Below, in pieces: positions 41,374 to 50,031 of a stretch of DNA of 64,000 nucleotides. The stretch is taken from contig DHNW01000024.1 of NCBI GenBank assembly GCA_002407675.1, forward strand, positions 44,612 to 108,611, read 5' to 3'. The translations under genes were made by a program, and so were the position numbers. The DNA comes from Ruminococcaceae bacterium UBA5406 (GTDB taxonomy: Bacteria > Bacillota > Clostridia > Oscillospirales > Acutalibacteraceae). The notes under the pieces were generated by a model. That model did not search any database. It saw nothing but the letters and a program-made list of their open reading frames with translations, and was not told the DNA's origin. Position 1 is the first letter of the stretch. Each line of letters starts with the position of its first letter.

Positions 41374-42861
41374 CTATGCAGCCGGTTTTTGTGAACCCGC
41401 CGCGGAATTTTGTAATTTGGAAAGGTCGGTGCCCTTTCCGTAGGAATACTGCGCGGAAACAGGGCGATAATAGGAAGACGGAAGCGCCTCTGTTTTTACG
41501 GCCCGTCCGTTTTTATAATAGGTGCGCTGTGCAGACGCACGGTATCCCAGATGGGCTTTAGCCGTCCGGCAGACGACGCCGACGCCGAGGGAATCGTCTT
41601 CCGTGTACTCAGCCTTTTCCGGCGCGGGAATCGTCTGAGTAATCCGGGAACTGACCTGAATTTCATCGTAGTCGGGCGGAAGGTAGCCGTAAAATTCTGC
41701 TGTAAGGACCCTGCCTTTTGTATGGGTCAGAATGTAAACCGGATACTTGGAAGGATTCCGGAATTTCATATCGAGATACGGATAGCTGATCGTGGCATCC
41801 TGCCCGATCGGGCAGTAGCTGGATGGAATCCGGTGATTGGACCGCTCGGTAATCTCCATGCCGGAACGCAGAGCCGCGCCGTAAATGGTTGTGGAGGCCT
41901 GGCAGGCACCGCCGCCGTACTGCTGGACATGCCTGCCGTTCACAAGCGCTCCCGCGGGAAGGTAACCGTGGGCTTTATCGCACGGCCCCACGGTGCCGAG
42001 AAACGAAAACGTCCCGCCGGACGGGACGCAGTGTCCGCTGACGGCGGCAAGCGCCCGCGACATATTATATGTCCCGCTGCTGTTGTTCTTCGACGTTGTG
42101 CTGTACGTGCCGAGTTTTTTCAAGCGGCTTTTCAGCTGCGAAAGCGTCATGCTGAACGGAACAGTTTTCGCCTGCATTTCCGCCGAACCCTCGCGCGTGC
42201 CTTCCACAATGGCTTTCACATCCGACCAGAGAGCGGACGTATCCACCGAAACGCCGGAAACACCGTCTTTGCAGGTGAATTTTTGAGTGGACGCATCAAA
42301 CGAAACGACGGACGGCTCCACAGGGTCCCGCGAAACTCCTGCCGCAGCTTCTTCCACTTTTGCCTTCAGGCTTTCTTCTTTGAGAACAGAAGAGATGGAA
42401 TAATTTTTCGGATTCGTTTTCAGCGCACAAACTTGCTGGTAGCGCTGTTCCCGATCACCGGAACGGCCATAGGAATAAGCCTCTTTCAGGACCTTATCCG
42501 TATCGTAGGTGAATTCCATATCGTCCTGCGTCCACTTCCACACTTTTCCGCCGTATGTAACTTTCACACAGTAAGTCCCGCGCGCATCCTGTTCTTTTGC
42601 TTTAACCGCCTGCTGAGCCTGCTGGTACGTCATTCCTCCCAGGTGGACCCCTTCAACGGAAATCCCGCTGTAAAAAAGGTCTGTGTCCAAAACGGAGGAA
42701 ACCGCTTTTCGGTGCTGACAGGCATCATAATACTGCTTTCCAAAAAAAGCGCCGATAACCGCACACAAAACCAGTGCCGTGGCTATGGCAATTACCCCTC
42801 CATGCTTCTTCCCTGTTTTTCCAAGACCAGACGCACAGTTTTTGGCAAATTCTTCAGCCAT
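41374..42861 (-). CDS. VanW-family protein
   Basis: 495 aa, ATG 8 bp after AGGAGGG. A cytoplasmic start of about 20 residues is followed by one membrane segment (about 24-45). Outside, peptidoglycan-binding-like repeats (SVEGVHLGGMTYQQAQQAV and a second copy) precede the VanW domain (about 265-400: LAAVSGHCVPSGGTFSFLGTVG, YGGGACQASTTIYGAALRSG, YPYLDMKFRNPSKYPV). Function of VanW domains is unsettled despite the name; they occur on the cell surface in spore formers and are not in themselves vancomycin resistance. It has its own promoter, divergent from a glycolipid synthase gene. Confidence 0.9.
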   Translation of the reverse strand: MAEEFAKNCASGLGKTGKKHGGVIAIATALVLCAVIGAFFGKQYYDACQHRKAVSSVLDTDLFYSGISVEGVHLGGMTYQQAQQAVKAKEQDARGTYCVKVTYGGKVWKWTQDDMEFTYDTDKVLKEAYSYGRSGDREQRYQQVCALKTNPKNYSISSVLKEESLKAKVEEAAAGVSRDPVEPSVVSFDASTQKFTCKDGVSGVSVDTSALWSDVKAIVEGTREGSAEMQAKTVPFSMTLSQLKSRLKKLGTYSTTSKNNSSGTYNMSRALAAVSGHCVPSGGTFSFLGTVGPCDKAHGYLPAGALVNGRHVQQYGGGACQASTTIYGAALRSGMEITERSNHRIPSSYCPIGQDATISYPYLDMKFRNPSKYPVYILTHTKGRVLTAEFYGYLPPDYDEIQVSSRITQTIPAPEKAEYTEDDSLGVGVVCRTAKAHLGYRASAQRTYYKNGRAVKTEALPSSYYRPVSAQYSYGKGTDLSKLQNSAAGSQKPAA

Positions 42862-42912
42862 TGAGCCACCCTCCTGTAAACAATTTCAAAAATTGAGACC
42901 CCTCTGTTTCCT

Positions 42913-42941
42913 ATTATATCTTGCTGACGGATACAAGTAAA
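42913..42941 (-). promoter_or_regulatory. Promoter of the VanW gene
   Basis: Minus strand: -35 TTTACT (42941-42936), 17-bp spacer, -10 TATAAT (42918-42913). Confidence 0.65.
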
Positions 42942-42994
42942 GTTACAGGCCTGACATCTCCGCCGGCGGGATTCTGGATTCCACGGTAAATATA

Positions 42995-43003
42995 TGCTAT
43001 AAT
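42995..43003 (+). promoter_or_regulatory. Extended -10 promoter of the first MGDG-type glycosyltransferase
   Basis: TGCTATAAT is a full extended -10 element (TATAAT at 42998-43003). The -35 region is weak, as is common with extended -10 promoters. 46 bp before the ATG. Confidence 0.6.
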
Positions 43004-43049
43004 GACAACCGATATTTCCTGAGCGGCAAACGTAGAAAGGAAGCAAAGC

Positions 43050-44177
43050 ATGAAAATACTGATCCTTACAGCGGCCACAGGAGGCGGGCATCTGAGGGCT
43101 TCCCGTGCCATTAGCAGCTATATTGAGCAAAACGATCCCGGCTCCCGCGCAGAAGTTGTGGACGCCATGAAAAGCATTGGAAACCTGCTGGATCGAACCG
43201 TGTGCGACGGATACCATATTCTGGCAATGAAAGCTCCGAAGCTGTTCGGAAAACTGTACCGGGCAACCAACCGGAAAAGCCCGCTTGCGGATTTGCTGAA
43301 CCGGTTCAGCAGCATGTTCAGCCGGCTGCTTCTTCCGACGATTGAGAACAGCCGCCCCGACGCTGTGATTGCCACCCATCCGTTCGTTTCGGAAATGGTG
43401 TCGCACCTGAAAGCAACGGGGGACGTGACCGTGCCCCTGATCACTCTGATGACCGACTACGGGCCGCACCGCGCATGGCTGGGGGACCATGTGGACGCCT
43501 ACGTGGTCTCCAATGCGGAAATGATTCCTGAAATGGAAGCCATGGGCGTGCCGAAGGAAAAAATATTTCCGTTTGGAATTCCTGTGGGAAATGTGTTTTT
43601 TACAAAAGCGGACAAGCCCGCCCTGCTGAAAAAATTCGGCCTTGACCCCGACTTGCCCATGATTCTGATTATGGCCGGCAGCTTTGGGGTCACCAATATT
43701 CTGGGCATCTATCAGCAGATCGTCCGAACGGACATTCCTTTCCAGGTTGTTGTCATTACGGGCCGCAATGACAAACTGTACGCTGCTTTTTCCGACGCGG
43801 TGGAAAACAGCCCGAAAAAAACGAAGCTGGTTTATTTTACCGACGAGGTGGAAAACTACATGCATGCCTCCGACCTGCTGATCACCAAACCGGGCGGGCT
43901 GACTGTTTCCGAAGCGCTGGCCTGCAGCGTTCCGCTCGCAGTATTTGATGCCATTCCCGGGCAGGAAGAGGATAATGCAAATTTTCTGCTGACGCATAAC
44001 ATGGCCGTTAAACTGGAGCCAGGCTCCGACTGCGGTGAAACCGTCCGCTCCCTGCTGGAAGATAACCGCCGCCTGGAGCAGATGCGCAGTTCCTGCGCCG
44101 AATTTGATAAATCGCATTCCACCCACGACATTCTTGCCCTGACCCGCAAGCTGTGTGAGAACAACCGGCCCGGCTGA
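43050..44177 (+). CDS. MGDG synthase-family glycosyltransferase (diacylglycerol glycosyltransferase type), copy 1
   Basis: 375 aa, ATG after GAAAGGAAG. GT-B protein: N-terminal MGDG-synthase domain (LTAATGGGHLRASRAI, THPFVSEMV, MTDYGPHRAWL) and C-terminal nucleotide-sugar site (ITKPGGLTVSEALACSVPL). Family members put glucose or galactose on diacylglycerol at the membrane. A second gene of the same family lies 3.3 kb on (47455-48564). Sequence cannot tell which is a housekeeping UgtP-like enzyme and which is specialised. Confidence 0.88.
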   Translation: MKILILTAATGGGHLRASRAISSYIEQNDPGSRAEVVDAMKSIGNLLDRTVCDGYHILAMKAPKLFGKLYRATNRKSPLADLLNRFSSMFSRLLLPTIENSRPDAVIATHPFVSEMVSHLKATGDVTVPLITLMTDYGPHRAWLGDHVDAYVVSNAEMIPEMEAMGVPKEKIFPFGIPVGNVFFTKADKPALLKKFGLDPDLPMILIMAGSFGVTNILGIYQQIVRTDIPFQVVVITGRNDKLYAAFSDAVENSPKKTKLVYFTDEVENYMHASDLLITKPGGLTVSEALACSVPLAVFDAIPGQEEDNANFLLTHNMAVKLEPGSDCGETVRSLLEDNRRLEQMRSSCAEFDKSHSTHDILALTRKLCENNRPG

Positions 44178-44200
44178 GGCTTTTTTCGGAATCCAGATTT

Positions 44201-44221
44201 GGGTGCGGCACACCCCTTTTT
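44201..44221 (+). terminator. Short terminator after glycosyltransferase copy 1
   Basis: GGGTG (44201-44205) pairs with CACCC (44211-44215), followed by CTTTTT. Stem only 5 bp, so a modest terminator. Confidence 0.5.
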
Positions 44222-44276
44222 CAGTCCCTGCGGATAATTCCCGGAAGACAGGGGAAAAATTCTGAAAAAGGGGTTG

Positions 44277-44966
44277 ATGATTACGGCTTCAAAGTGGAAA
44301 TATGTTTGGCGGATTTTCGTGATCCTGCTGCTGAACCTGCTGATAATTGCCGTAGTGACAAGAGCGGGAGGTACGGCACAGACGCTTTCAAAATACGGTT
44401 CAACCGGGACGGAAGTAAAAAAGATCCAGACAAGACTGAAACAGTGGGGGTACTATAAAGGCTCGGTTGACGGCATATACGGAACCGCAACGAAAAATGC
44501 GGTGATTTATTTTCAGCGGAAAAACGGGCTGACACCCGACGGAGTTGCGGGACCGGCCACGCTGGCTAAAATCGGCATTTCCTCCTCCGGAGGAGGCGGC
44601 GCGGGCGGGTACGGCGCCAACGACGTTGGCCTGCTGGCGCGGGTCATCTCTGCTGAGGCACGGGGTGAACCGTATGTGGGACAGGTAGCCGTGGGGGCAG
44701 TTATTCTGAACCGCGTGGAACACCCATCCTTCCCCAACACCCTTGCGGGCGTTATCTACCAGCCGGGGGCATTTTCCTGCCTGAACGACGGCGGCATTAA
44801 CGCACCGATTGCAGATTCCGCTTACCGGGCGGCGCGCGACGCCATGAACGGATGGGATCCCTCCGGCGGAGCGATCTACTACTACAATCCGGCAAAGGCG
44901 ACCAGCTCGTGGATCTGGTCGCGCCCGGTTATTACGATCATTGGCGACCACCGCTTCTGCAGCTGA
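44277..44966 (+). CDS. sleB: Spore cortex-lytic enzyme SleB-like (PG-binding domain plus hydrolase_2)
   Basis: 229 aa from ATG at 44277 (a TTG directly before it is also in frame). A signal/anchor segment (about 10-28) is followed by a peptidoglycan-binding domain (about 40-98: YGSTGTEVKKIQTRLKQWG, DGIYGTATKNAVIYFQ) and a Gly-rich linker. The catalytic hydrolase_2 domain follows (VISAEARGEPYVGQVAV, containing the likely catalytic Glu, to the C-terminus). SleB is a lytic transglycosylase acting on muramic-lactam cortex during germination. No ypeB gene follows, which is unusual; a cell-wall hydrolase of the same fold used in vegetative cells is the alternative. Confidence 0.85.
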   Translation: MITASKWKYVWRIFVILLLNLLIIAVVTRAGGTAQTLSKYGSTGTEVKKIQTRLKQWGYYKGSVDGIYGTATKNAVIYFQRKNGLTPDGVAGPATLAKIGISSSGGGGAGGYGANDVGLLARVISAEARGEPYVGQVAVGAVILNRVEHPSFPNTLAGVIYQPGAFSCLNDGGINAPIADSAYRAARDAMNGWDPSGGAIYYYNPAKATSSWIWSRPVITIIGDHRFCS

Positions 44967-44985
44967 CAAAAATTCCTGTTCCCGG

Positions 44986-45025
44986 CAAAAAGCGGGCTGT
45001 CCCAATAAGAAGGAGACAGCCCGCT
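44986..45025 (-). terminator. Terminator of the 178-aa lipoprotein gene
   Basis: AGCGGGCTGTC (44991-45001) pairs with GACAGCCCGCT (45015-45025). On the minus strand the hairpin is followed by TTTTT, so it serves the lipoprotein gene ending at 45041. Confidence 0.88.
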
Positions 45026-45040
45026 CAGTTATTTAATATC

Positions 45041-45577
45041 TCAGTCTTTTTTGAAACCGCGGAACAAATTTTTCACCTGTTTCACATAAGAGACATTCAC
45101 GTCATCGCTGGAAGTATCTTTCAGGATCATCAGGTATTTTCCGCTGTCGGAAAGAACCGCGTCCACTTTCTGATCCATCAAGGTAAACTGCCCGCTGTCT
45201 TTAACCTCGGACAGCACTTTTTTTGCCGTACTGTTCAGGTTTGAGGAAGCAAATTCATATAATTCAAGGGTTACATTGTCCTTGCCGTTGTAGCCGTACT
45301 TGTAGCGTACCCCGCTTTTTGCACCGATAAAATCGGCGCGCATAGTCTCCGGCGTACCGGACACGGAGGCGTCGCCCACCAGATATTTTTGCAGACCGGC
45401 AAGATTGTCTTCAACGCTGCTTTCTTTGACTTTATCGCTGAGGATAGCCGAGGACGCCGTTTGGGAATTCGTATTCGGCGCAGCCGAACTCTCAGGGCCG
45501 CCGACATCGCCTACACCGCATCCGGAAAGCGAAACGGCCAGCAGGGCCGCTATGGAAATCATCCAGATTTTTTTCAT
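45041..45577 (-). CDS. Lipoprotein of unknown function
   Basis: 178 aa. Signal peptide with lipobox SLSGC, then an Asn/Ser/Ala-rich linker (to about residue 50) and a small globular domain ending in VKNLFRGFKKD. The layout (short linker, domain of about 110 residues with paired strands around LYEFASSN and KYLMILKDTSSDD) recalls the small surface lipoproteins near envelope genes, and loosely the 27516-28046 protein, but I cannot assign a family. Single-gene unit. Confidence 0.7.
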   Translation of the reverse strand: MKKIWMISIAALLAVSLSGCGVGDVGGPESSAAPNTNSQTASSAILSDKVKESSVEDNLAGLQKYLVGDASVSGTPETMRADFIGAKSGVRYKYGYNGKDNVTLELYEFASSNLNSTAKKVLSEVKDSGQFTLMDQKVDAVLSDSGKYLMILKDTSSDDVNVSYVKQVKNLFRGFKKD

Positions 45578-45709
45578 TGCTGCTATCCGCCTTTTCCTTG
45601 TTTTTTATTCATTTAAAATACCGGCTGCAGGAGGCCCGGCCATACTTCTTTCTATTATCGGCTGTTTGAAAGCGTTTGTCAAGGCACGTCCCATTCCCAT
45701 TTTGCGGCC

Positions 45710-46483
45710 TCATCCCACCATTTTTCGGAATTCTTTTTCGCTGACCCCTCCTGCTGTGCAAAGAAGATCCTCAAGCGCCGCCCTCACGTTTCCGCTGAAA
45801 TACAGGCCGCCCGCCTCTTTTTCCCACGTTTCGGCGGTGCTGTACAAATAGGTATACCAGTTCGGGTTCAGCCGCCTTCCCCTTGCAAACGCCGTAATAT
45901 ACAGGTTTTCCAGCAAAAAACGGAAAGATCTTTCAAACACCTTTTTATCCATGTCCAAAGATGCTTTTAAAACGTCCTTTTCTGCTTTTCCCGCAGACCG
46001 GAGAGCGTCATAAACCTTTTTGCTGTCCGCGTCCATCGGCGGAAAAACTTTGCAGCGCTTTAGAAGATCATACGCTTTCCGTGACAGAAAAGTGGATCGC
46101 TTTTTGTAAATCATGCAATAGAACACTTCATGCAGATCCACAAGTTGAATCAAGTTTTCCTCTTCGTAACCAAGCCCTGAAAGGGACGGCAGATCCGGAT
46201 TTTCATTGCAGAGGAGAATCCCGTGTCTTTCAATGAAATCGAGGAGCTGATCCCTGCGGACTGTGTCCGCAGGATGAAATACTTCAGGTTTCAAAACTTT
46301 CGCGCGAAGGATGCTTCCACAGTTTTTGCAGATTAAGTATTCCACTTCGGAGCAGTCACGCGACGCGGAAACAGCATATTCATCCGCAAAAATCCGTGCA
46401 TTGCCCAACTGATAGCCAATACCGATATTATCGCTTTTGCAGTACGGGCAGACTTTTCCATCCGGCTTCGTTCCTTCCATCAT
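45710..46483 (-). CDS. Zinc-ribbon protein of unknown function
   Basis: 257 aa (a second ATG at 46480 has the better spacing to AAGGTG). The N-terminus has CPYC and, about 40 residues later, CKNCG, a four-Cys zinc ribbon. The rest is helical, with a basic patch (YKKRSTFLSRKAYDLLKRC) and a C-terminal SAETWEKEAGG stretch. It could be a nucleic-acid-binding regulator, but no family is recognised. It stands alone between a lipoprotein gene and the UppS-like gene. Confidence 0.7.
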   Translation of the reverse strand: MMEGTKPDGKVCPYCKSDNIGIGYQLGNARIFADEYAVSASRDCSEVEYLICKNCGSILRAKVLKPEVFHPADTVRRDQLLDFIERHGILLCNENPDLPSLSGLGYEEENLIQLVDLHEVFYCMIYKKRSTFLSRKAYDLLKRCKVFPPMDADSKKVYDALRSAGKAEKDVLKASLDMDKKVFERSFRFLLENLYITAFARGRRLNPNWYTYLYSTAETWEKEAGGLYFSGNVRAALEDLLCTAGGVSEKEFRKMVG

Positions 46484-46550
46484 TCAGCACCTTCTTGGAA
46501 AAAACCTTTATCTGTATTATAGCCAAAAAGAGGAACGGTTGTCAATCGGA

Positions 46551-46584
46551 AAAGGGACGCTTGTTTTGGCGCAAAGCGTCCCTT
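46551..46584 (-). terminator. Terminator of the UppS-like gene
   Basis: AAAGGGACGCTT (46551-46562) pairs with AAGCGTCCCTTT (46573-46584). On the minus strand it ends in TTTTCC. It lies 36 bp after the stop of the UppS-like gene. Confidence 0.82.
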
Positions 46585-46619
46585 TATTTTGACGGTAACT
46601 TTTTTTCCGCATAGAAAAG

Positions 46620-47252
46620 TTACCCGCCGAGAGTCACGTCGCAGTCCTGATACCACCGGAGGGCGTCAAGAAATTGGGGAGGCTGAAAATCCGGCCAGTA
46701 ATCGTCCACAATATAAAAATCGGCATAAACCGACTGCGCGGGAAGGAACCCGCTCAGCCGCCTCCGGCCGCCCCAGCGGATCAGCAGATCCACCCGCGGG
46801 ATTTCTTCCGAGCGAAGGCGGCCGTTTTCTTTCAGGCCGTCCAGATCCCACTTCCAGTCGTAATTGACAAGAAAGTTCAGGTTGATTTTTCCCCGGCCGA
46901 AGCAGACCCGCCGGTTGGCATACTCCAGCAGTTCGGGCGGAAACGCCGGGGAAGCCGTGTTGCCGATCACAAGCAAATTGGCGTCTTTCCCGCTGAGCGT
47001 GCGCACCGCGTCCACGCAGGCATGGGTAAACGCCGCGCGCTGATCGGGCGCGCGCTTGTTGTTGTCTTTGGTAAACCCGTAAAATGTAGCTTCCCGGATC
47101 CCATACTCCAGCATCATCTCATAGAGCCTGAAACCCGGCGCAATACCATACCGGTAGCCGTCCTTTTTGGGATATCCGTGCCGAACCGCCCAGCGGCGGT
47201 TCCCGTCTGGGATAACGCCGATGTGGGCAGGGATTCTCTGAAATGATTCCAT
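46620..47252 (-). CDS. Short cis-prenyltransferase (UppS-like), divergent
   Basis: 210 aa, about 30-40 residues shorter than usual UppS. The catalytic block reads IPDGNRRWAVRHG (normally MDGNGRWA), with the key Asp kept. Later blocks: FYGFTKDNNKRAP, LNFLVNYDW, and DLLIRWGGRRRLSGF followed by YADFYIVDDYWPDF. Compared with classical UppS, the GGE of the substrate-binding RTGGE block is GGR here and the Mg-binding Glu before FYF is Asp. It should condense isopentenyl diphosphate units in Z configuration, but chain length may differ from C55. Divergent from glycosyltransferase copy 2. Confidence 0.82.
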   Translation of the reverse strand: MESFQRIPAHIGVIPDGNRRWAVRHGYPKKDGYRYGIAPGFRLYEMMLEYGIREATFYGFTKDNNKRAPDQRAAFTHACVDAVRTLSGKDANLLVIGNTASPAFPPELLEYANRRVCFGRGKINLNFLVNYDWKWDLDGLKENGRLRSEEIPRVDLLIRWGGRRRLSGFLPAQSVYADFYIVDDYWPDFQPPQFLDALRWYQDCDVTLGG

Positions 47253-47392
47253 AAATGCGCCTCTTCGCAGATTTCATCTTTCTCTGCCGCTTATTTTGCC
47301 CGGCACGCCGCATTCTCATACGCACACCGCAAAAAAGCGCCGGCTTCCGCCGCATAACAGGCAACTGATCTGTTTTTTGTGGAATTTTGCAA

Positions 47393-47421
47393 TTGAAAGG
47401 AGCCGGAATCCGTACTACAAT
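47393..47421 (+). promoter_or_regulatory. Promoter of the glycosyltransferase copy 2/PlsY-like operon
   Basis: -35 TTGAAA (47393-47398), 17-bp spacer, -10 TACAAT (47416-47421), 33 bp before the TTG start. Confidence 0.65.
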
Positions 47422-47454
47422 GAAACCGAAGCGAGAAACAGCGGAGTGATTTTT

Positions 47455-48564
47455 TTGAAATGCCTGTTTTTGTCCACGGCCACGGGACAGGGGCACAACT
47501 CTGCGGCGGCCGCAATAGCGGAATATATGAAGACACAAGGGTGTAAAACCGAGTTTCTGGATATTCTGAATCTCGGAAAGCGGGACTACTCCCGGCCCGT
47601 ATCAAAACTGTACGCCAATATAACCGTACATACGCCTCTTTTCTTTAAAGCCCTGTACCTTGCGGGAGAACGGGTTTCCTCCAGCCGCAGGCGCTCCCCG
47701 ATTTACTACCTGAATGCGCTCTGCGCAGGCAGGCTGCTAAAGGAAATCCAGCGTATCCGGCCGGACGTGATTGCCTGCACGCACATTTTCAGCGCGCAGG
47801 CGGTAACCTGTCTTCGCGAAAAATACGGGCTGAAAATCCCGGCGGCCGGCGTGGCAACCGACTACACCTGTATTCCGTTCTGGGAAGAATCCAGGCTGGA
47901 CGCCTACGTCATTCCCGCCCCGGCGCTGACGGATGAATTTGCAGAAAAGGGGATTCCGCGCGGAAAAATCATCCCTATTGGGATTCCCGTAAGGGCACAG
48001 TTCCAAAAAAAGCTGCCGAAGCAGGAAGCCCGGGCGGAATTCGGCTTAACCGCCGGCCGCATATTCGTTGTTATGGGCGGCAGCATGGGCTACGGCGACC
48101 TGCGGGGACTGGCACGGGAACTGCTGGCAGCCGTGCCGGATTCGCAGGTTGCCGTCCTGTGCGGAAACAATCCAAAAAAATTACGGGATCTTACGGGAGC
48201 GGCAAATGTCATTCCTTTTGAATATATTGATACTGTGGGAGATCTGATGGATTCGGCGGACGTTATTCTGACAAAGCCGGGAGGGCTTTCTTCCACGGAA
48301 GCCCTGGTCAAACGTATCCCGACTGTGCTGACGCGGCCCATCCCCGGCTGTGAACAGCGGAATGCCGAATATCTTGTATCCCTCGGCGCCGCCGCCTATG
48401 CGGGCGGAAACCGGGAAGCCGCAAGGGAAGCACGCCGGCTTGCCTGCGATCCTGCCGCGGCCGCAAAAATGATCCGGGCGCAGGAAAAATACATTGCGCC
48501 CGGCGCGGACAGGCAAATCGGCGACTTCCTTATGGCACTGGGAAAATCCTCTGCGAAAGGGTGA
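47455..48564 (+). CDS. MGDG synthase-family glycosyltransferase, copy 2
   Basis: 369 aa from TTG at 47455, with GGAGTGA 8 bp upstream; the longer in-frame reading from 47296 would start upstream of the promoter. Same GT-B layout as copy 1: LSTATGQGHNSAAAAIAEYM, CTHIFSAQAV, VATDYTCIPFWEE, MGGSMGYGDLRGLA and LTKPGGLSSTEALVKRIPT. Coupled (6-bp gap) to a PlsY-like acyltransferase, which suggests a small lipid pathway: acylation of glycerol phosphate and glycosylation of a lipid (inference). Confidence 0.88.
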   Translation: MKCLFLSTATGQGHNSAAAAIAEYMKTQGCKTEFLDILNLGKRDYSRPVSKLYANITVHTPLFFKALYLAGERVSSSRRRSPIYYLNALCAGRLLKEIQRIRPDVIACTHIFSAQAVTCLREKYGLKIPAAGVATDYTCIPFWEESRLDAYVIPAPALTDEFAEKGIPRGKIIPIGIPVRAQFQKKLPKQEARAEFGLTAGRIFVVMGGSMGYGDLRGLARELLAAVPDSQVAVLCGNNPKKLRDLTGAANVIPFEYIDTVGDLMDSADVILTKPGGLSSTEALVKRIPTVLTRPIPGCEQRNAEYLVSLGAAAYAGGNREAAREARRLACDPAAAAKMIRAQEKYIAPGADRQIGDFLMALGKSSAKG

Positions 48565-48570
48565 AAAGAG

Positions 48571-49224
48571 ATGGAAAACCCGAACGCTGTCTGCGCCCTG
48601 TACACGCTGGCAGGCTTTCTGTCCGGATCCGTCATGTTCTCGTACCTGATCCCCAAAATCTTTCTGGGCATCGACGTGCGGGATGCAGGCCCTGACCGCA
48701 ACCCGGGGGGCATCAATGCCATGCGTGCCGCGGGGACCGGAATGGGGCTGCTGTGCATTGCACTGGACGTCCTGAAAGGGTTTATACCCGTGTTTGCCGC
48801 GGTGCAATATGCCAGGCTCAGCGGATTCCGGCTGAGCGCCGTCGTAGCGGCGCCCGTGGCAGGCCACGCGTTTTCACCCTGGATGAACTTCAGGGGCGGT
48901 AAAGCCATCTCCCCGGCTTTTGGAGTACTGCTCGGCTTGATTCCGATCAGCTGGATCGTATTTCTGCTGGCCCTGTGTACTCTTTTTTTTAAGTTTATTG
49001 TGGTTATATGCCCGGATTCTTCCTGTACGTGCCTGAGCTTTTTCACCGCGTTTCTGCTTTCCCTGTTTTGGGAACCAGCCCGCTCCATTAAAGCCGCTTT
49101 TCTGATTGTGGGGCTGATCGTTACCTGTAAAATTAAAAAAAATCCGGACGAAGGCGAACACAGCGTCCGTTTCGGCTGCTTTACACTGTTTTTGGAGAGA
49201 AATAAAGTCCGGGTGCGCAGATAA
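48571..49224 (+). CDS. PlsY-like glycerol-3-phosphate acyltransferase
   Basis: 217 aa with about six membrane spans. PlsY motifs: DAGPDRNPGGINAMRAAG (phosphate/acceptor site), GHAFSPWMNFRGGKAIS (catalytic His and the GGK block). PlsY moves an acyl group from acyl-phosphate to glycerol-3-phosphate at the membrane. The first signature (usually S-GNPGATN) is altered to RNPGGIN and the C-terminal part is longer, so this may be a specialised paralogue rather than the housekeeping enzyme. Same operon as glycosyltransferase copy 2. Confidence 0.83.
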   Translation: MENPNAVCALYTLAGFLSGSVMFSYLIPKIFLGIDVRDAGPDRNPGGINAMRAAGTGMGLLCIALDVLKGFIPVFAAVQYARLSGFRLSAVVAAPVAGHAFSPWMNFRGGKAISPAFGVLLGLIPISWIVFLLALCTLFFKFIVVICPDSSCTCLSFFTAFLLSLFWEPARSIKAAFLIVGLIVTCKIKKNPDEGEHSVRFGCFTLFLERNKVRVRR

Positions 49225-49281
49225 TAACGGACGCTGAGCCTATTCATCCGAGCCAATCCGCGCGATGGCCCGGTCATTTTT

Positions 49282-50031
49282 TTATTCCATCAGCTTTGAC
49301 AGGCTTTTGTAATCCGGACGACCGGCGGCGTCCATAAGGTAAGCCGATTCGCCGGCATCTTCGTCCCGGTTGGCGTTCAAGGCTCGGATTACGGCATTGG
49401 CACCCAGGATTCCAATACCGTGCCCATAATACTGGTTCCCGTTAAGGTCAATCACATTTTCCCCCTGCCACTGAGGGGTAAGGGGACTGACATCCGGATT
49501 CATGAAATACCGTCGGTCACCCGGAAAATAGTCCGCTCTTTTTTCCATCCAGTCGATCCCGCGGAGCCGTTTGTCTACCTTTTTCCAGTTCATAAGGAAA
49601 ATATTCGGGAAAAGTTCGTCAAACCGTTTTTTCCCGTAAAGATGAAGAAGCGCACCGTAAAAAACGATTACCATTGCCGTGGCGCATTCCGTGCCATAGG
49701 AAGATCCGTTCTGAAAAATATCTCGGATGGCTTTGGACGGCGAAACACCGTCTTTCAGGCGAAATCCTCCATCCGGCGTGCGATTCCAATAAACCGGATT
49801 GCAGGTGGTATCGCGGAAAACAGCGAAGTTCAGCCCGCTCCGATTCAGTTCCTGCGCGGCAGCCACGGTTTCCGCGCGCAGCAGAAGTTCGAACTTGAGC
49901 TGTCCGGCGGTGTTATAGGAATACTCTGCCCTGCTTTCTTCCATAACGGAAATGATTGCATTTTCACCGCTGCCCGGCGGATATTCCGTAATTTCACCGG
50001 GCTGAATGGTTTTGCCATCAATCCGGATCAT
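49282..50031 (-). CDS. tgl: Spore coat protein-glutamine gamma-glutamyltransferase
   Basis: 249 aa. The catalytic Cys116 lies in SYGTECATAMVI, at the position known for Bacillus Tgl, and GNQYYGHGIGILG near the C-terminus matches the family. Tgl cross-links spore coat proteins through epsilon-(gamma-glutamyl)lysine bonds late in sporulation. Its ATG overlaps the stop of the preceding unknown gene (ATGA), so both are made together, presumably in the mother cell (inference). Length matches the Bacillus enzyme. Confidence 0.93.
   Translation of the reverse strand: MIRIDGKTIQPGEITEYPPGSGENAIISVMEESRAEYSYNTAGQLKFELLLRAETVAAAQELNRSGLNFAVFRDTTCNPVYWNRTPDGGFRLKDGVSPSKAIRDIFQNGSSYGTECATAMVIVFYGALLHLYGKKRFDELFPNIFLMNWKKVDKRLRGIDWMEKRADYFPGDRRYFMNPDVSPLTPQWQGENVIDLNGNQYYGHGIGILGANAVIRALNANRDEDAGESAYLMDAAGRPDYKSLSKLME

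Noticed and set aside
41374..42861. VanW gene as a vancomycin resistance marker
   Set aside because: No vanA/B ligase, vanH, vanX or vanRS genes are present, and VanW-domain proteins are common in spore formers without resistance.
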